Shown: positions 18,187 to 27,025 of the stretch, piece by piece | Layout: each line of letters begins with the position of its first letter | Numbering within the stretch: position 1 is the first letter of the stretch | From: Gammaproteobacteria bacterium | GTDB lineage: Bacteria > Pseudomonadota > Gammaproteobacteria > Burkholderiales > Burkholderiaceae_B | Assembly: GCA_030832095.1 (NCBI GenBank) | Contig: JAURJT010000049.1 | Location: 1 to 64,000, forward strand | DNA: 64,000 nt | Direction: 5' to 3' | Translations under genes and position numbers: made by a program | The notes under the pieces: generated by a model | The model's input: only the letters and a program-made list of their open reading frames with translations | Database searches by the model: none | Told to the model about the DNA's origin: nothing

Positions 18187-19236
18187 ATGTCAAATCGATT
18201 CTTACAAAAGGGGCAACATTTGTTGATCGCGCAGGCTCAAGACTTGTCTTCATGCAATACCCTGCGGTTGCAGTGTCAGGCCGAGCAGGTTGTCGACCTG
18301 CAAAGTCTCGAGCAAATGAACGAACTGGGTCGCCAACTTCTTGACGCTCCTGAGTTTGTGGTGCTGGGCGGTGGCAGCAATGTGATTTTGCCAAGCACGC
18401 TGCCGTCTTTAGTGGTGCGTGTTGCGCTCAAAGGTATCGAGCTTGTTCAGAGCACTACTGATCATTGGTTGATTGATGTGGCTGCCGGTGAAAACTGGCA
18501 CGACTGGGTTGTCACCGCTACGGGGAGAGCTTGGTGGGGCCTTGAAAACCTTGGGTTGATTCCGGGCACGGTGGGGGGCGCTCCAGTGCAAAATATTGGT
18601 GCCTATGGCGTTGAGTTATGTCAGTTCATTGAGTCGGTAACGGCTTGGCGCGTCGCCGAACAAAAGTATGTGACTCTGTCGCGCGCAGAGTGTGACTTTG
18701 GCTACCGCGATAGTATTTTCAAGCGCGCTAAGCGTGGTCAATGGCTAATCGTTTCGGTGCGCTTTGCCTTGCCCAAAGCTTGGCAACCTGTACTGACTTA
18801 TCCTGATCTGGCGGGCCATCCGCAGCTTGTGCTGGGCTCACAATCCGTGACAGCACAGGCTGTGCTAGACGCCGTGTGCGATATTCGACGCCGCAAACTA
18901 CCAGACCCTGCAGTGCTGGGCAACGCTGGCAGCTTTTTTAAAAATCCAGTGGTGCCTGTCACGCAATATCAAGCGCTGCAAGCGCGCTTTGCTAAGCTTG
19001 TCGCCTACCCGCAACCAGACGGGAGCTTTAAGCTCGCTGCAGGTTGGCTGATCGAATACTGTGGCTTCAAAGGCTTGCGGTTAGGCGCGGTCGGGGTGCA
19101 CGCTCAACAGGCCCTGGTGCTAGTGAATTATGGTCATGCCCAAGCAGAAGAGTTGCTCGCTTTCGCAAGCACTATTAGTCAGGCAGTGCAGACAACCTTT
19201 GGTGTCCGGCTCGAGATTGAGCCGGTGATCGTTTGA
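18187..19236 (+). CDS. murB: UDP-N-acetylenolpyruvoylglucosamine reductase
   Basis: 349 residues from ATG 18187; the upstream frame to 18130 is only promoter space next to tRNA-Gly. FAD-binding GGGSNVIL near residue 60, GLENLGLIPGTVGGAPVQNIGAYG near residue 118-141, the GSFFKNP motif near residue 256 with the proton-donating Ser, and a C-terminal EPVIV with the catalytic Glu identify a class I (E. coli type) MurB. It reduces the enolpyruvyl group with NADPH to give UDP-MurNAc for peptidoglycan. Monocistronic here. No clear ribosome-binding site precedes the ATG. Confidence 0.96.
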   Translation: MSNRFLQKGQHLLIAQAQDLSSCNTLRLQCQAEQVVDLQSLEQMNELGRQLLDAPEFVVLGGGSNVILPSTLPSLVVRVALKGIELVQSTTDHWLIDVAAGENWHDWVVTATGRAWWGLENLGLIPGTVGGAPVQNIGAYGVELCQFIESVTAWRVAEQKYVTLSRAECDFGYRDSIFKRAKRGQWLIVSVRFALPKAWQPVLTYPDLAGHPQLVLGSQSVTAQAVLDAVCDIRRRKLPDPAVLGNAGSFFKNPVVPVTQYQALQARFAKLVAYPQPDGSFKLAAGWLIEYCGFKGLRLGAVGVHAQQALVLVNYGHAQAEELLAFASTISQAVQTTFGVRLEIEPVIV

Positions 19237-19392
19237 GTGACTGAAATATCACCGTCTAGCGCTCAGCCTATGCTGTGCCTAGCCCGTCTTTTCGCGTAAG
19301 CGTTAGTCAGTCACTGAGGGCGGGCAGGAGGTCAATCTCTGGAAGGCTCTCGTTAGGCTACCGCGCCGTCGCTGAGTGTTGAACGCAGCTGT

Positions 19393-20187
19393 TTAGAGCC
19401 CAAGGACGGTCTGCATATCAAATAAGCCCGTTTTTTTGTCTTTCAAAAACCGAGCCGCACGTAAGCTGCCCTCAGCGTAGCCAGCGCGGCTGCTCGAACG
19501 ATGACTGATCTCGATACGTTCACCGATGCCGCAAAAGTACACTGTGTGGTCGCCGACGATATCGCCGCCGCGCACCACTGAAAATCCGATCGTGCCAGTC
19601 TCACGTGGCCCCGTGTGACCCTCGCGCGTCCAGGTGGCGATGTCGTCAAGGGGCTTGCCCCAAGCCTGTGCAATGGTTTCGCCCATTTTGAGCGCAGTGC
19701 CTGACGGAGCGTCAACTTTATGGTGATGGTGTGCTTCAAACACTTCGACGTCATAGCCCGAGTTGAGAATACGCGCTGCCATATCTAATAACTTAAGCGT
19801 TGCGTTGACGCCAACGCTCATGTTTGGCGCAAACACCACGCCGATTGTTTTTGCAGCCTCAGCGATTGCGGCTTTACCGGCCTCGTCAAACCCTGTGGTG
19901 CCAATCACCATATTGATCCCGTACTGCGCGCAGGCTGCCAAGTGCTGCAGCGAACCTTCGGGGCGAGTGAAATCAATCAGACAGTCGGCGCCTTTGAGGA
20001 CTGACAGATGCTCTGTGATGAGCACGCCGCTTGGTTTGCCTAAAAAGGCGCAGGCGTCTTGGCCAATCATGGGAGAGCTGGCCACATCAAGAGCCGCAGC
20101 CAACGTGAGATCGGTTGACTGAGAAACCGACTCAATCAACATACGGCCCATACGGCCACTGGCACCAGCAATTGCAATTCGCATCAT
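19393..20187 (-). CDS. dapB: 4-hydroxy-tetrahydrodipicolinate reductase
   Basis: 264 residues, normal length. The N-terminal nucleotide-binding motif is [12 protein letters not shown] (residues 5-16) and the catalytic/substrate loop [16 protein letters not shown] lies near residue 153-168 with the His pair and the Lys. It reduces the HTPA-derived intermediate with NAD(P)H in lysine and diaminopimelate synthesis. It follows bamE by 24 bp on the same strand, so the two are likely co-transcribed; bamE-dapB is a common pairing in Burkholderiales. It converges with murB across 156 bp where I see no clear terminator. Confidence 0.96.
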   Translation of the reverse strand: MMRIAIAGASGRMGRMLIESVSQSTDLTLAAALDVASSPMIGQDACAFLGKPSGVLITEHLSVLKGADCLIDFTRPEGSLQHLAACAQYGINMVIGTTGFDEAGKAAIAEAAKTIGVVFAPNMSVGVNATLKLLDMAARILNSGYDVEVFEAHHHHKVDAPSGTALKMGETIAQAWGKPLDDIATWTREGHTGPRETGTIGFSVVRGGDIVGDHTVYFCGIGERIEISHRSSSRAGYAEGSLRAARFLKDKKTGLFDMQTVLGL

Positions 20188-20211
20188 ATCGAGCTTACCT
20201 AAATTCGTTGA

Positions 20212-20784
20212 TTAGCGCAGCTGCACTGGCGCATCTTCGGGCGCGCCAGGCAAAGCTTGTGGATCGCTCAGGGGCGGCCCGCTTGTTTGCATCTGATCGA
20301 TACTGACCCCGGGGATGAGTTGAACGGCTGCACTGCCATCGTTGTTCATGCGTTCGTTATCAAGTTTAATTTGCTTGTCTTCGCGAACAACGGTGCGCAC
20401 TTCTTCGCGTGCAATTTGAAACGGTTGTATCTCGGGTTGCTCTTCGCCACGCCAGCTTTCAAGCTGAGCGCCGTCAAAAAAAATCGTGAGAGTGCGTTCT
20501 TCGATCTTGCCGGTGCCAGCACGAAAATAGTAGGGATAATCCCAACGATTACCGTGCAGGGCGCTTGTTAGCATGGGTGTGCCCAAGGCGTAGCGAACTT
20601 GTTCGCGTGTCATGCCAGGACGCAGCAGGCTCACCTGATCTTTGGTGATCCAGTTGCCTTGTTGAACGCTGGCTTTGTACGGAAAGCCCCAGCGGTTTGA
20701 ACTGCAGCCGGCTGCGGCCGTCACCAGTAGGGCGAGCGCCAAGCCAGTGCGCAGATGCAAAGCGAAAGTATGAAACTTGATCAC
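20212..20784 (-). CDS. bamE: Outer membrane assembly lipoprotein BamE
   Basis: 190 residues, longer than E. coli BamE (113) because of a proline/glutamine-rich C-terminal tail from about residue 125, as in other betaproteobacteria. A lipoprotein signal peptide ends in the lipobox VTAAAGC with C27. The SmpA/OmlA domain follows with GMTREQVRYALGTPML near residue 56-71 and WDYPYYFRAG near 81. BamE stabilises the BAM complex that inserts outer-membrane beta-barrels. It reads divergently from fur (145 bp between starts), a neighbour often seen in proteobacteria. Confidence 0.95.
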   Translation of the reverse strand: MIKFHTFALHLRTGLALALLVTAAAGCSSNRWGFPYKASVQQGNWITKDQVSLLRPGMTREQVRYALGTPMLTSALHGNRWDYPYYFRAGTGKIEERTLTIFFDGAQLESWRGEEQPEIQPFQIAREEVRTVVREDKQIKLDNERMNNDGSAAVQLIPGVSIDQMQTSGPPLSDPQALPGAPEDAPVQLR

Positions 20785-20875
20785 TGCGAACCTCTATCGG
20801 ATAAACAGCCAAAGACGTTATCATAAAGGTTTACGCGGTCAAACGTTGGTCTCTCATACGATCTTGCAGATTTTT

Positions 20876-20889
20876 TGGCGATTTCGCCA
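20876..20889. promoter_or_regulatory. Palindrome TGGCGA-TT-TCGCCA in the bamE-fur divergent region
   Basis: Perfect 6-bp arms with a 2-bp centre, 41 bp before the fur ATG. It does not look like a Fur box. It could be an operator or part of a leader hairpin; function unknown. Confidence 0.3.
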
Positions 20890-20929
20890 TAAACGCTGAG
20901 TGATTCAGAGCCAAAACGAGGAATTGCCG

Positions 20930-21361
20930 ATGTACACCGAAAACGACCCGAACGATCTTAAAAACGTGGGCTTAAAGGCGACGTTTCCACGTCTGAAAAT
21001 ACTCGATATTTTTCGTAAATCCGGCGCGCGTCACCTGAGTGCCGAGGACGTCTACCGGGCGTTAATTGGCGAGAGTATCGACATTGGTCTGGCCACCGTG
21101 TACCGGGTATTGACGCAGTTTGAGCAGGCCGGCATTTTGGCGCGAAGCCAGTTCGACGGCGGCAAGGCGATTTTTGAGCTCAATGATGGGGATCATCACG
21201 ATCATTTGATTTGCACGCATTGCGGCAAGGTGGCTGAATTTACTGATTCTGATATTGAAAAACGGCAACATAAGGTCGCGCGTGACAATGGCTTTATTTT
21301 AGAAAGCCATGCGATGGTGTTGTATGGGGTCTGTACGACCTGCCACGGGACGGGTCGATAG
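20930..21361 (+). CDS. fur: Ferric uptake regulator
   Basis: 143 residues from ATG 20930, preferred over 20900 because GAGGA lies 7 bp upstream and the sequence starts like other Fur proteins ([18 protein letters not shown]). The winged-helix domain includes [11 protein letters not shown] and [14 protein letters not shown]; the metal sites are visible as [13 protein letters not shown] near residue 86-98 and a second CTTC near the C-terminus. Fur binds Fe2+ and represses iron-uptake genes. No Fur box is evident in its own upstream region. It converges with recN. Confidence 0.96.
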   Translation: MYTENDPNDLKNVGLKATFPRLKILDIFRKSGARHLSAEDVYRALIGESIDIGLATVYRVLTQFEQAGILARSQFDGGKAIFELNDGDHHDHLICTHCGKVAEFTDSDIEKRQHKVARDNGFILESHAMVLYGVCTTCHGTGR

Positions 21362-21440
21362 TTGCCCGATTGGGATTCGTGCGTCCTGATGAAGCCGAGC
21401 GTTGGCTGAGACTCTGGCGCTCTGATGAGCGAGGCGTTGA

Positions 21441-23084
21441 CTAAGGCTGCAATAGTTCTTTAGCGTGTTCGCGCGTGGTACTGGTAATCTTGATACCGCC
21501 TAACATGCGGGCAACTTCTTCGATGCGTTCTGGCGGTTGCAGCAAAGCAATACTAGATTGCGTTTTACCTTTGACATTTTGCTTGCTGACTTGAAAGTGG
21601 TGTTGCCCACGCGCAGCGACCTGAGGCAAATGCGTCACGCACAGGACTTGATGGCGTGCACCGAGTTCACGCAGCAAATTACCGACCACCTCAGCGACAG
21701 CGCCGCCAATGCCACTATCCACCTCGTCAAAAATCAGGGTCGGGACACGTGCTGCACGGCTAGCGATGACAGAGAGCGCCAGTGAAATACGGGCGAGCTC
21801 ACCACCAGACGCCACTTTTGCCAAAGGGCGCGGGGTACTGCCCGCATGCCCCGCGACCAAAAACTCAACTTGATCTTGCCCGTGGCTGGCGGCTGGGCCC
21901 AGGTGCATGGCGATACTGAATTGCCCGCCCTCCATCGCCAGTGTTTGCATAGCCTTGCTAACGTGTTTGCCAAGGTCGGTTGCAGCCTTGGTGCGCGCCG
22001 CAGACAAGGCTTTGGCCGCAGCTTCGTACTCTGACTGTCGCGCGACAACCTGTGCCCGCAGCACTTGGATATCGCTTGAGATTTGCAGGGCGGCGAGATC
22101 GGCTTTGAGCGTTTGCTCAAGGGCGTACAGGTCATCAGGCTCGGTTTTGAATTTGCGTGCCAATTCAAAAATTGCGCGCAGTCTGTTGTCAAGTACAGCC
22201 AAGCGGGCCGGATCGAGTTCGGCGCGTGAGACATAGTTGTTGAGGTCCGACACAGCCTCTCCTACCGCGATATGGGCCGAATCGATTGCGTCGTACACTG
22301 TTTTTAAATTTGAGTCGTGACGCAATAACTGACCAATTCGTTGCACGGCTGCACCTAACTGCTGCTGCACCGAGGCTTCATCTTCAGCGAGTGAAGCGAG
22401 CGTTTGCGCCGCGCCATCCAAGAGCGACTGACCATTGGCTAAGCGGGTGTGCTCGGCCGAAATATCGCCCCATTCTGTGGCCCCAAGTGACAAACGCGCA
22501 AGCTCGCCGGTTTGCCATTCAAGTCGCTCGCGTGCCTGCGCTAAGCTGCTTGCGTCTTGCTCGGATAACGCTAATTGCTTTTCAACAGCTCGCCAGGCTT
22601 TAAAGGCGGCTGCGGTGGTTTGCCGCAATGACTGAAGGTTGCCGTGTGCGTCAAGTAATTCGCGTTGATTATCGGCACGCAACAGGCTTTGATGAGCGTG
22701 CTGGCCGTGTATGTCAATCAGTTGCTCGCCAATTTCGCGCAGCTGCGTGATTGTGACAACCGACCCATTGACATAGGCTCGACTGCGGCCCTGCGCGTCA
22801 ATGACGCGACGCAAGACTAGTTCATGATCGGGGTGTAAATCATGCTCGGTTAGCCACGGGGTGAGCGCGTCGGGCGTCTCAAACACCGCGCTGATTTCAG
22901 CGCGACTGGCACCCTCGCGCAGCACTGATGAATCGGCTCGTTCGCCCAGCGTCAACGCTAAGGCATCAATCAGAATCGATTTTCCAGCGCCGGTTTCGCC
23001 TGAAAAAACGGTAAAACCCGCGTCAAAGCTAATATCGGCTTCGGTGACGATGACGAAGTCTCGGATGTGCAAGCCACGTAGCAT
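21441..23084 (-). CDS. recN: DNA repair protein RecN
   Basis: 547 residues, the usual 550. It is an SMC-like ATPase: Walker A SGETGAGKSILIDAL near residue 28-42, long coiled-coil arms between about 160 and 370, ABC signature VASGGELARISLAL near residue 427, and Walker B TLIFDEVDSGIGG near 455. RecN acts early in double-strand-break repair, holding DNA ends. It starts 3 bp after the nadK stop, a conserved nadK-recN arrangement. No LexA box is visible in the short gap; SOS control, if any, would come from further upstream. Confidence 0.97.
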   Translation of the reverse strand: MLRGLHIRDFVIVTEADISFDAGFTVFSGETGAGKSILIDALALTLGERADSSVLREGASRAEISAVFETPDALTPWLTEHDLHPDHELVLRRVIDAQGRSRAYVNGSVVTITQLREIGEQLIDIHGQHAHQSLLRADNQRELLDAHGNLQSLRQTTAAAFKAWRAVEKQLALSEQDASSLAQARERLEWQTGELARLSLGATEWGDISAEHTRLANGQSLLDGAAQTLASLAEDEASVQQQLGAAVQRIGQLLRHDSNLKTVYDAIDSAHIAVGEAVSDLNNYVSRAELDPARLAVLDNRLRAIFELARKFKTEPDDLYALEQTLKADLAALQISSDIQVLRAQVVARQSEYEAAAKALSAARTKAATDLGKHVSKAMQTLAMEGGQFSIAMHLGPAASHGQDQVEFLVAGHAGSTPRPLAKVASGGELARISLALSVIASRAARVPTLIFDEVDSGIGGAVAEVVGNLLRELGARHQVLCVTHLPQVAARGQHHFQVSKQNVKGKTQSSIALLQPPERIEEVARMLGGIKITSTTREHAKELLQP

Positions 23085-23087
23085 GGG

Positions 23088-23996
23088 CTATTCGGCCTCA
23101 GTGCCCGAGCGGGGCATGCGGTTCCAGTCGAGTTTGCGACGCAGCGTTGAGAAAAAACTATAGCCTGCGGGATGCAAAAACCGAATGTTGTGCGGGGCAC
23201 GCTGCACCACGATGCGATCGCCCGGCGTCAGGTCAGACCAAGTTTGCATATCAAAGTGCACGCTCGCACCCCCTTCGCTGCGACCCATGGCAGTTAGTGT
23301 CATGTTCAACACCCCGTCGGCGGGGATCACAATCGGGCGATTCGACAGCGTTTGTGGCGCCACAGGTACCAAGACAATGGCGCTGACTTCAGGGTGCAGG
23401 ATTGGGCCTGCCGAAGATAGGGCGTAGGCGGTTGAGCCTGTTGGGGTGGCCACAATTAAACCGTCGGCTCGTTGTGTATACATGTAGGTATCGTTGACTT
23501 CGACGCGCACTTCAATCATGCCGCCACGCCCCGAGCGATTGAGTACCACGTCATTGAGCGCGGTTGCGGCAAACATTTGCTCGGTGCCGCGCCAAACGGT
23601 TGCGCTGAGCAGCATGCGGGTTTCGGTTTCGTAGCGGCCCTGCAGTAGATCAGTGAGCGCTTCAGTCGAATTTTGCAGTGGAATATCAGTGATAAAGCCC
23701 AATCGTCCGTGATTGATCCCCACCACAGGTACGTCAAAGGGTGCCAAATGGCGAGCGGCACCCAACATAGTGCCGTCGCCCCCCATCACAATGGCAAGGC
23801 TGGCCTGTTGTCCAATTTCGGCAAAGCTGGCGGCTGGGTACTCGGTCACGCCCGTTTGGCGAGCCGTATCGGCCTCGACCAAGACTTGCGAGCCCTCTCG
23901 CACTAACAACTTTGCCAAGGCACGCAGCGGCGCGTGCAGGTCTGAATCCTGATAGCGACCAACTAGAGCAATAATAGGAAAATGCATAGGTTTCAT
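23088..23996 (-). CDS. nadK: NAD kinase
   Basis: 302 residues. GGDGTMLGAAR near residue 72-82 is the diacylglycerol-kinase-like catalytic loop with the GGDGT motif; LNDVVLNR near 147 and TPTGSTAYALSSAGP near 184-198 complete the NAD-kinase signature. It phosphorylates NAD to NADP. It reads divergently from hrcA with only 51 bp between starts, and leads directly into recN. Same-strand spacing of 3 bp shows translational proximity to recN. Confidence 0.97.
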   Translation of the reverse strand: MKPMHFPIIALVGRYQDSDLHAPLRALAKLLVREGSQVLVEADTARQTGVTEYPAASFAEIGQQASLAIVMGGDGTMLGAARHLAPFDVPVVGINHGRLGFITDIPLQNSTEALTDLLQGRYETETRMLLSATVWRGTEQMFAATALNDVVLNRSGRGGMIEVRVEVNDTYMYTQRADGLIVATPTGSTAYALSSAGPILHPEVSAIVLVPVAPQTLSNRPIVIPADGVLNMTLTAMGRSEGGASVHFDMQTWSDLTPGDRIVVQRAPHNIRFLHPAGYSFFSTLRRKLDWNRMPRSGTEAE

Positions 23997-24047
23997 AATC
24001 CGCGAAAATCTAACCGATTATAGGGTCGACAAAGGTAAAATAGGGCA

Positions 24048-25067
24048 ATGATGGATGATCGTGCGCGCGCGCTGCTCAAAGCGCTTATTGAACGTTATAT
24101 CGACGATGGCCAGCCGGTCGGCTCGCGCACGCTCTCAAAAATGTTTGAGTTGTCGCCGGCGACCATCCGCAATGTGATGGCCGATCTCGAAGAGCTCGGC
24201 CTGATTCATAGCCCGCATACTTCGGCGGGCCGTATACCCACCCCGCGCGGCTATCGGGTGTTTGTCGACACGATGCTCACAGCGCAACCCGTGGATTTGC
24301 ATCCGGTGTCGACCGTGCGCGACTTGCAAAGCGGCTCTGACCCTGCCCGTGCCGTACAGGCCGCTGCGGCAATGTTGTCAAGCCTGAGCCAATTCGCAGG
24401 GGTGGTATTGTCGCCACGTCGCGCCCAAGTGTTTCATCAGATTGAGTTCATTCGTCTCTCTGAGAAACGCATTTTGCTCATTATCGTGACGCCTGATGGC
24501 GATGTACAAAATCGCATTTTGTTGACGCCGCGCGACTACACCGCCACGTCTCTCATTGAGGCGGCCAACTTTTTTAATCACAATTTTGCCGGTAAATCGT
24601 TTGCTGCTGTGCGGCAAACACTGGCTCACGATTTAGCACGACTGCAAGTCGATATGTCGCGCTTGATGCAAGCGGCAGTTGAGGCCGGAGCGCAAGCCGC
24701 CGACGAGGTTGAAACCGTGGTGATTTCGGGCGAGCGCAAGCTGCTAGATGTCAACGAGCTAGCGTCCGATATGGATCGCTTGCGTAAAACTTTTTCGATG
24801 TTTGAGAAAAAAACCGATTTGTTGCAATTGCTCGAAGTCTCGAGCCAGGCTCAAGGCGTGCAGATTTATATTGGTGGCGATTCGCAGTTGGTGCCCACTG
24901 AAGATTTATCTGTCGTGACGGCGCCTTACAGCATTGATGGCCATGTGATCGGCACGCTTGGCGTGATTGGCCCCACCCGGATGGCCTACGAGCGTGTGAT
25001 TCCCATCGTCGATATTACGGCGCGCCTGCTTTCAAGCGCGCTTAGCCACCCCCCTTACGAGCGTTAA
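24048..25067 (+). CDS. hrcA: Heat-inducible transcription repressor HrcA
   Basis: 339 residues. N-terminal winged helix (about 1-75) with [24 protein letters not shown] and [21 protein letters not shown] as family signatures (cited as parts), then a GAF-like regulatory domain. HrcA binds CIRCE elements and is reset by GroEL. It precedes hemH by 4 bp. I see no CIRCE inverted repeat before hrcA, grpE or dnaK in this window, so its target is probably groESL elsewhere, while the local chaperone genes carry sigma-32 promoters. ATG 24051, 3 bp in, fits the AGGG box slightly better. Confidence 0.95.
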   Translation: MMDDRARALLKALIERYIDDGQPVGSRTLSKMFELSPATIRNVMADLEELGLIHSPHTSAGRIPTPRGYRVFVDTMLTAQPVDLHPVSTVRDLQSGSDPARAVQAAAAMLSSLSQFAGVVLSPRRAQVFHQIEFIRLSEKRILLIIVTPDGDVQNRILLTPRDYTATSLIEAANFFNHNFAGKSFAAVRQTLAHDLARLQVDMSRLMQAAVEAGAQAADEVETVVISGERKLLDVNELASDMDRLRKTFSMFEKKTDLLQLLEVSSQAQGVQIYIGGDSQLVPTEDLSVVTAPYSIDGHVIGTLGVIGPTRMAYERVIPIVDITARLLSSALSHPPYER

Positions 25068-25071
25068 CAGC

Positions 25072-26136
25072 ATGCGTTTTTGGCCTGAACCCAAGCGCGA
25101 TCTTGATCGCACCTCCCGCTTCATCTCTTGGCCCAAGCCCTTTAAAACGGGCGGTGTTGGGGTCATTCTTGTCAATTTAGGTACGCCCGACGAGCCCACC
25201 GCGCCAGCGATCCGCAGGTATTTGCGCGAGTTTTTGTCCGATCCGCGTGTCATTGAAATCCCCAAGTTGCTGTGGTGGCCGATCTTGAATGGTCCGATTT
25301 TGATGGCGCGGCCGCGCAAGTTGGTACCGCGCTACAAAAGCGTCTGGATGGAAGGTGGGTCGCCTTTGATGGTTTACACCCAACGTCAAACTGAGGGGCT
25401 GCGGCAACTGTTTGCGCAACGCGGGCTTGCCATCGAGGTTGAGACTGGCATGCGCTATGGTCAGCCCTCCATCAAAGACGCCATGCTGCGTTTGCGCGAG
25501 CGTGGCTGTGAGCATATGCTTGTGGTGCCGCTTTATCCGCAGTACGCCTCAAGCACCACCGCGACGGTGGTCGACGAGGTGGCTCGGGTTGCCAGCCACA
25601 TGCGCGATCAGCCTGCCTTGCGTTTCATCAAGCGCTTTCATACCGATCTCGCCTTCATCCGCCCGTTGGGCGACAAAATTGCAGCCTTTTGGCAACAGCA
25701 TGGCAAGCCGCAAAAGCTGGTCATGAGTTTTCATGGCTTGCCTAGGCAGTGTGTCGATCTTGGCGACCCCTACTGTCGTGATTGCTACGAAACGGCACGC
25801 GCCTTAGCTCAGTATTTGGGCTTGTCTGATGAAGCCTATCAGGTGACCTTTCAAAGTCGGTTTGGCCCCGCCAAATGGCTTGAACCCTACACCGAACCAA
25901 CGCTACAAAAGCTTGCGCAACAAGGGGTCACTGACATTGATGTGGTGTGCCCCGGCTTTTTGGCCGACTGCCTTGAGACGCTTGAAGAAATTCAGGTCGA
26001 GGTCTGCGAGGCCTTTATGCATGCGGGCGGCAAACGGTTTAGGTATATCCCAGCCCTAAACGACGACCAAGCCTGGGTCACCTCGCTGGGCGATATGGTG
26101 CTGAGTCATCTGCAGGGCTGGCCAATCGAGCCTTAG
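25072..26136 (+). CDS. hemH: Ferrochelatase
   Basis: 354 residues. VGVILVNLGTPDEPTAPAIRRYLREFLSDPRVIE (parts) near residue 28-60, SFHGLPRQCVDLGDPYCRDC near 218 with the catalytic His, and GFLADCLETLEEI near 298 with the metal-site Glu identify HemH. It inserts Fe2+ into protoporphyrin IX at the membrane as the last step of protoheme synthesis. It is 4 bp after hrcA and probably co-transcribed; the hrcA-hemH pair before grpE is typical of Burkholderiales. The cysteines in DPYCRDC follow the pattern of some proteobacterial homologues. Confidence 0.96.
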   Translation: MRFWPEPKRDLDRTSRFISWPKPFKTGGVGVILVNLGTPDEPTAPAIRRYLREFLSDPRVIEIPKLLWWPILNGPILMARPRKLVPRYKSVWMEGGSPLMVYTQRQTEGLRQLFAQRGLAIEVETGMRYGQPSIKDAMLRLRERGCEHMLVVPLYPQYASSTTATVVDEVARVASHMRDQPALRFIKRFHTDLAFIRPLGDKIAAFWQQHGKPQKLVMSFHGLPRQCVDLGDPYCRDCYETARALAQYLGLSDEAYQVTFQSRFGPAKWLEPYTEPTLQKLAQQGVTDIDVVCPGFLADCLETLEEIQVEVCEAFMHAGGKRFRYIPALNDDQAWVTSLGDMVLSHLQGWPIEP

Positions 26137-26254
26137 TCAGACGCTGCTAGCTGCCTGCGTCGTGGCCGCTCTGTCGAGCCACGCCTTTTCGACAATCTAT
26201 GGTCTTAGCCTCGACTCACACTGTAAGATCCGGGCACTTTTTTCGTGGTTAACC

Positions 26255-26281
26255 CTTGAATTATTGGATTTAGCCCCAATT
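26255..26281 (+). promoter_or_regulatory. Sigma-32 (RpoH) promoter candidate for grpE
   Basis: CCCTTGAA with CTTGAA at 26255-26260 and CCCCAATT at 26274-26281, 13 bp apart, match the heat-shock consensus (CNCTTGAA, 13-17 bp, CCCCATNT). It stands 36 bp before the grpE ATG. Confidence 0.75.
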
Positions 26282-26316
26282 GGTACTTCAGATCAAGCAT
26301 TTTTCTGGAGAAGTAC

Positions 26317-26883
26317 ATGGCATCCCCCCAAGACTCGACTGATGGCAACAAGCACGACCCCGTAATGGCCGAAGCACCCGCAGAGGGAGCAGCTGAGGTC
26401 GTTCAAGAGGCGGTTGTCCTAGACCCCATCGAGCAATTGCAAGCTGAACTCGCTGCTGCGTTGGCCCAAGTTGCAGAGCAAAAAGATCAAGCCTTGCGCG
26501 CCCACGCAGAGATGGAAAACGTTCGCCGTCGCGCCCAAGAAGAGGTCTCTAAGGCACGGAAGTTTGGCATTGAGTCGTTCGCTGAAGGCTTAGTTCCGGT
26601 TAAAGATAGTTTAGAAGCCGCCCTAGCGCAGGCTGAACAAACTGCCGAAACCATGCGTACGGGGATTGAAGTCACCCTTAAACAGTTGGTCAGTGCGTTC
26701 GACCGCAATCATCTTAAAGAAATTGCGCCTGAAGCCGGTGCCAAGTTTGATCCACACCAACACCAGGCGATCGCGACGATTCCGGCTGAACAGGCGGCCA
26801 ATACTGTGGTGCAAACGTTGCAAAAGGGCTATCTGATTGCAGACCGCGTGTTGCGCCCAGCTCTGGTCACTGTCGCGGCTTAA
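26317..26883 (+). CDS. grpE: Nucleotide exchange factor GrpE
   Basis: 188 residues. An acidic N-terminal tail is followed by a long coiled coil (about 40-110: [33 protein letters not shown]) and a C-terminal beta domain with the family end pattern [12 protein letters not shown] and [20 protein letters not shown]. GrpE releases ADP from DnaK. GGAGA lies 6 bp before the ATG. It has its own heat-shock promoter candidate and lies 142 bp upstream of dnaK. Confidence 0.97.
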   Translation: MASPQDSTDGNKHDPVMAEAPAEGAAEVVQEAVVLDPIEQLQAELAAALAQVAEQKDQALRAHAEMENVRRRAQEEVSKARKFGIESFAEGLVPVKDSLEAALAQAEQTAETMRTGIEVTLKQLVSAFDRNHLKEIAPEAGAKFDPHQHQAIATIPAEQAANTVVQTLQKGYLIADRVLRPALVTVAA

Positions 26884-26942
26884 TCTTTGGACTTGAAGAC
26901 TTAAGTTTTTTGTGGTTTTGGGCAATAAAAGAGGGTTTTAGT

Positions 26943-26970
26943 CTTGAAATTGCCCAATTCCCCCCCAATT
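26943..26970 (+). promoter_or_regulatory. Sigma-32 (RpoH) promoter candidate for dnaK
   Basis: CTTGAAA at 26943-26949 and CCCCAATT at 26963-26970, with the same -10 octamer as the grpE site; 14 bp separate CTTGAA from CCCC. It lies 55 bp before the dnaK ATG. Confidence 0.75.
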
Positions 26971-27025
26971 ACCACTCATCGAAGCAGTAACTCCTAATTC
27001 TGATTTTTAAAAAGGTAGTTTGACC

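Noticed and set aside
20785-20929. Fur box for fur autoregulation
   Set aside because: Only the palindrome TGGCGA-TT-TCGCCA is present, which does not match the AT-rich GATAATGATAATC pattern.
24001-24047. CIRCE element or sigma promoter in the nadK-hrcA gap
   Set aside because: No TTAGCACTC-type repeat; a TAAAAT is present but has no matching -35.
26889-26913. Possible weak terminator after grpE (6-bp stem with a G-T wobble and a T-run)
   Set aside because: The stem is too weak to call; grpE and dnaK may still be partly co-transcribed.
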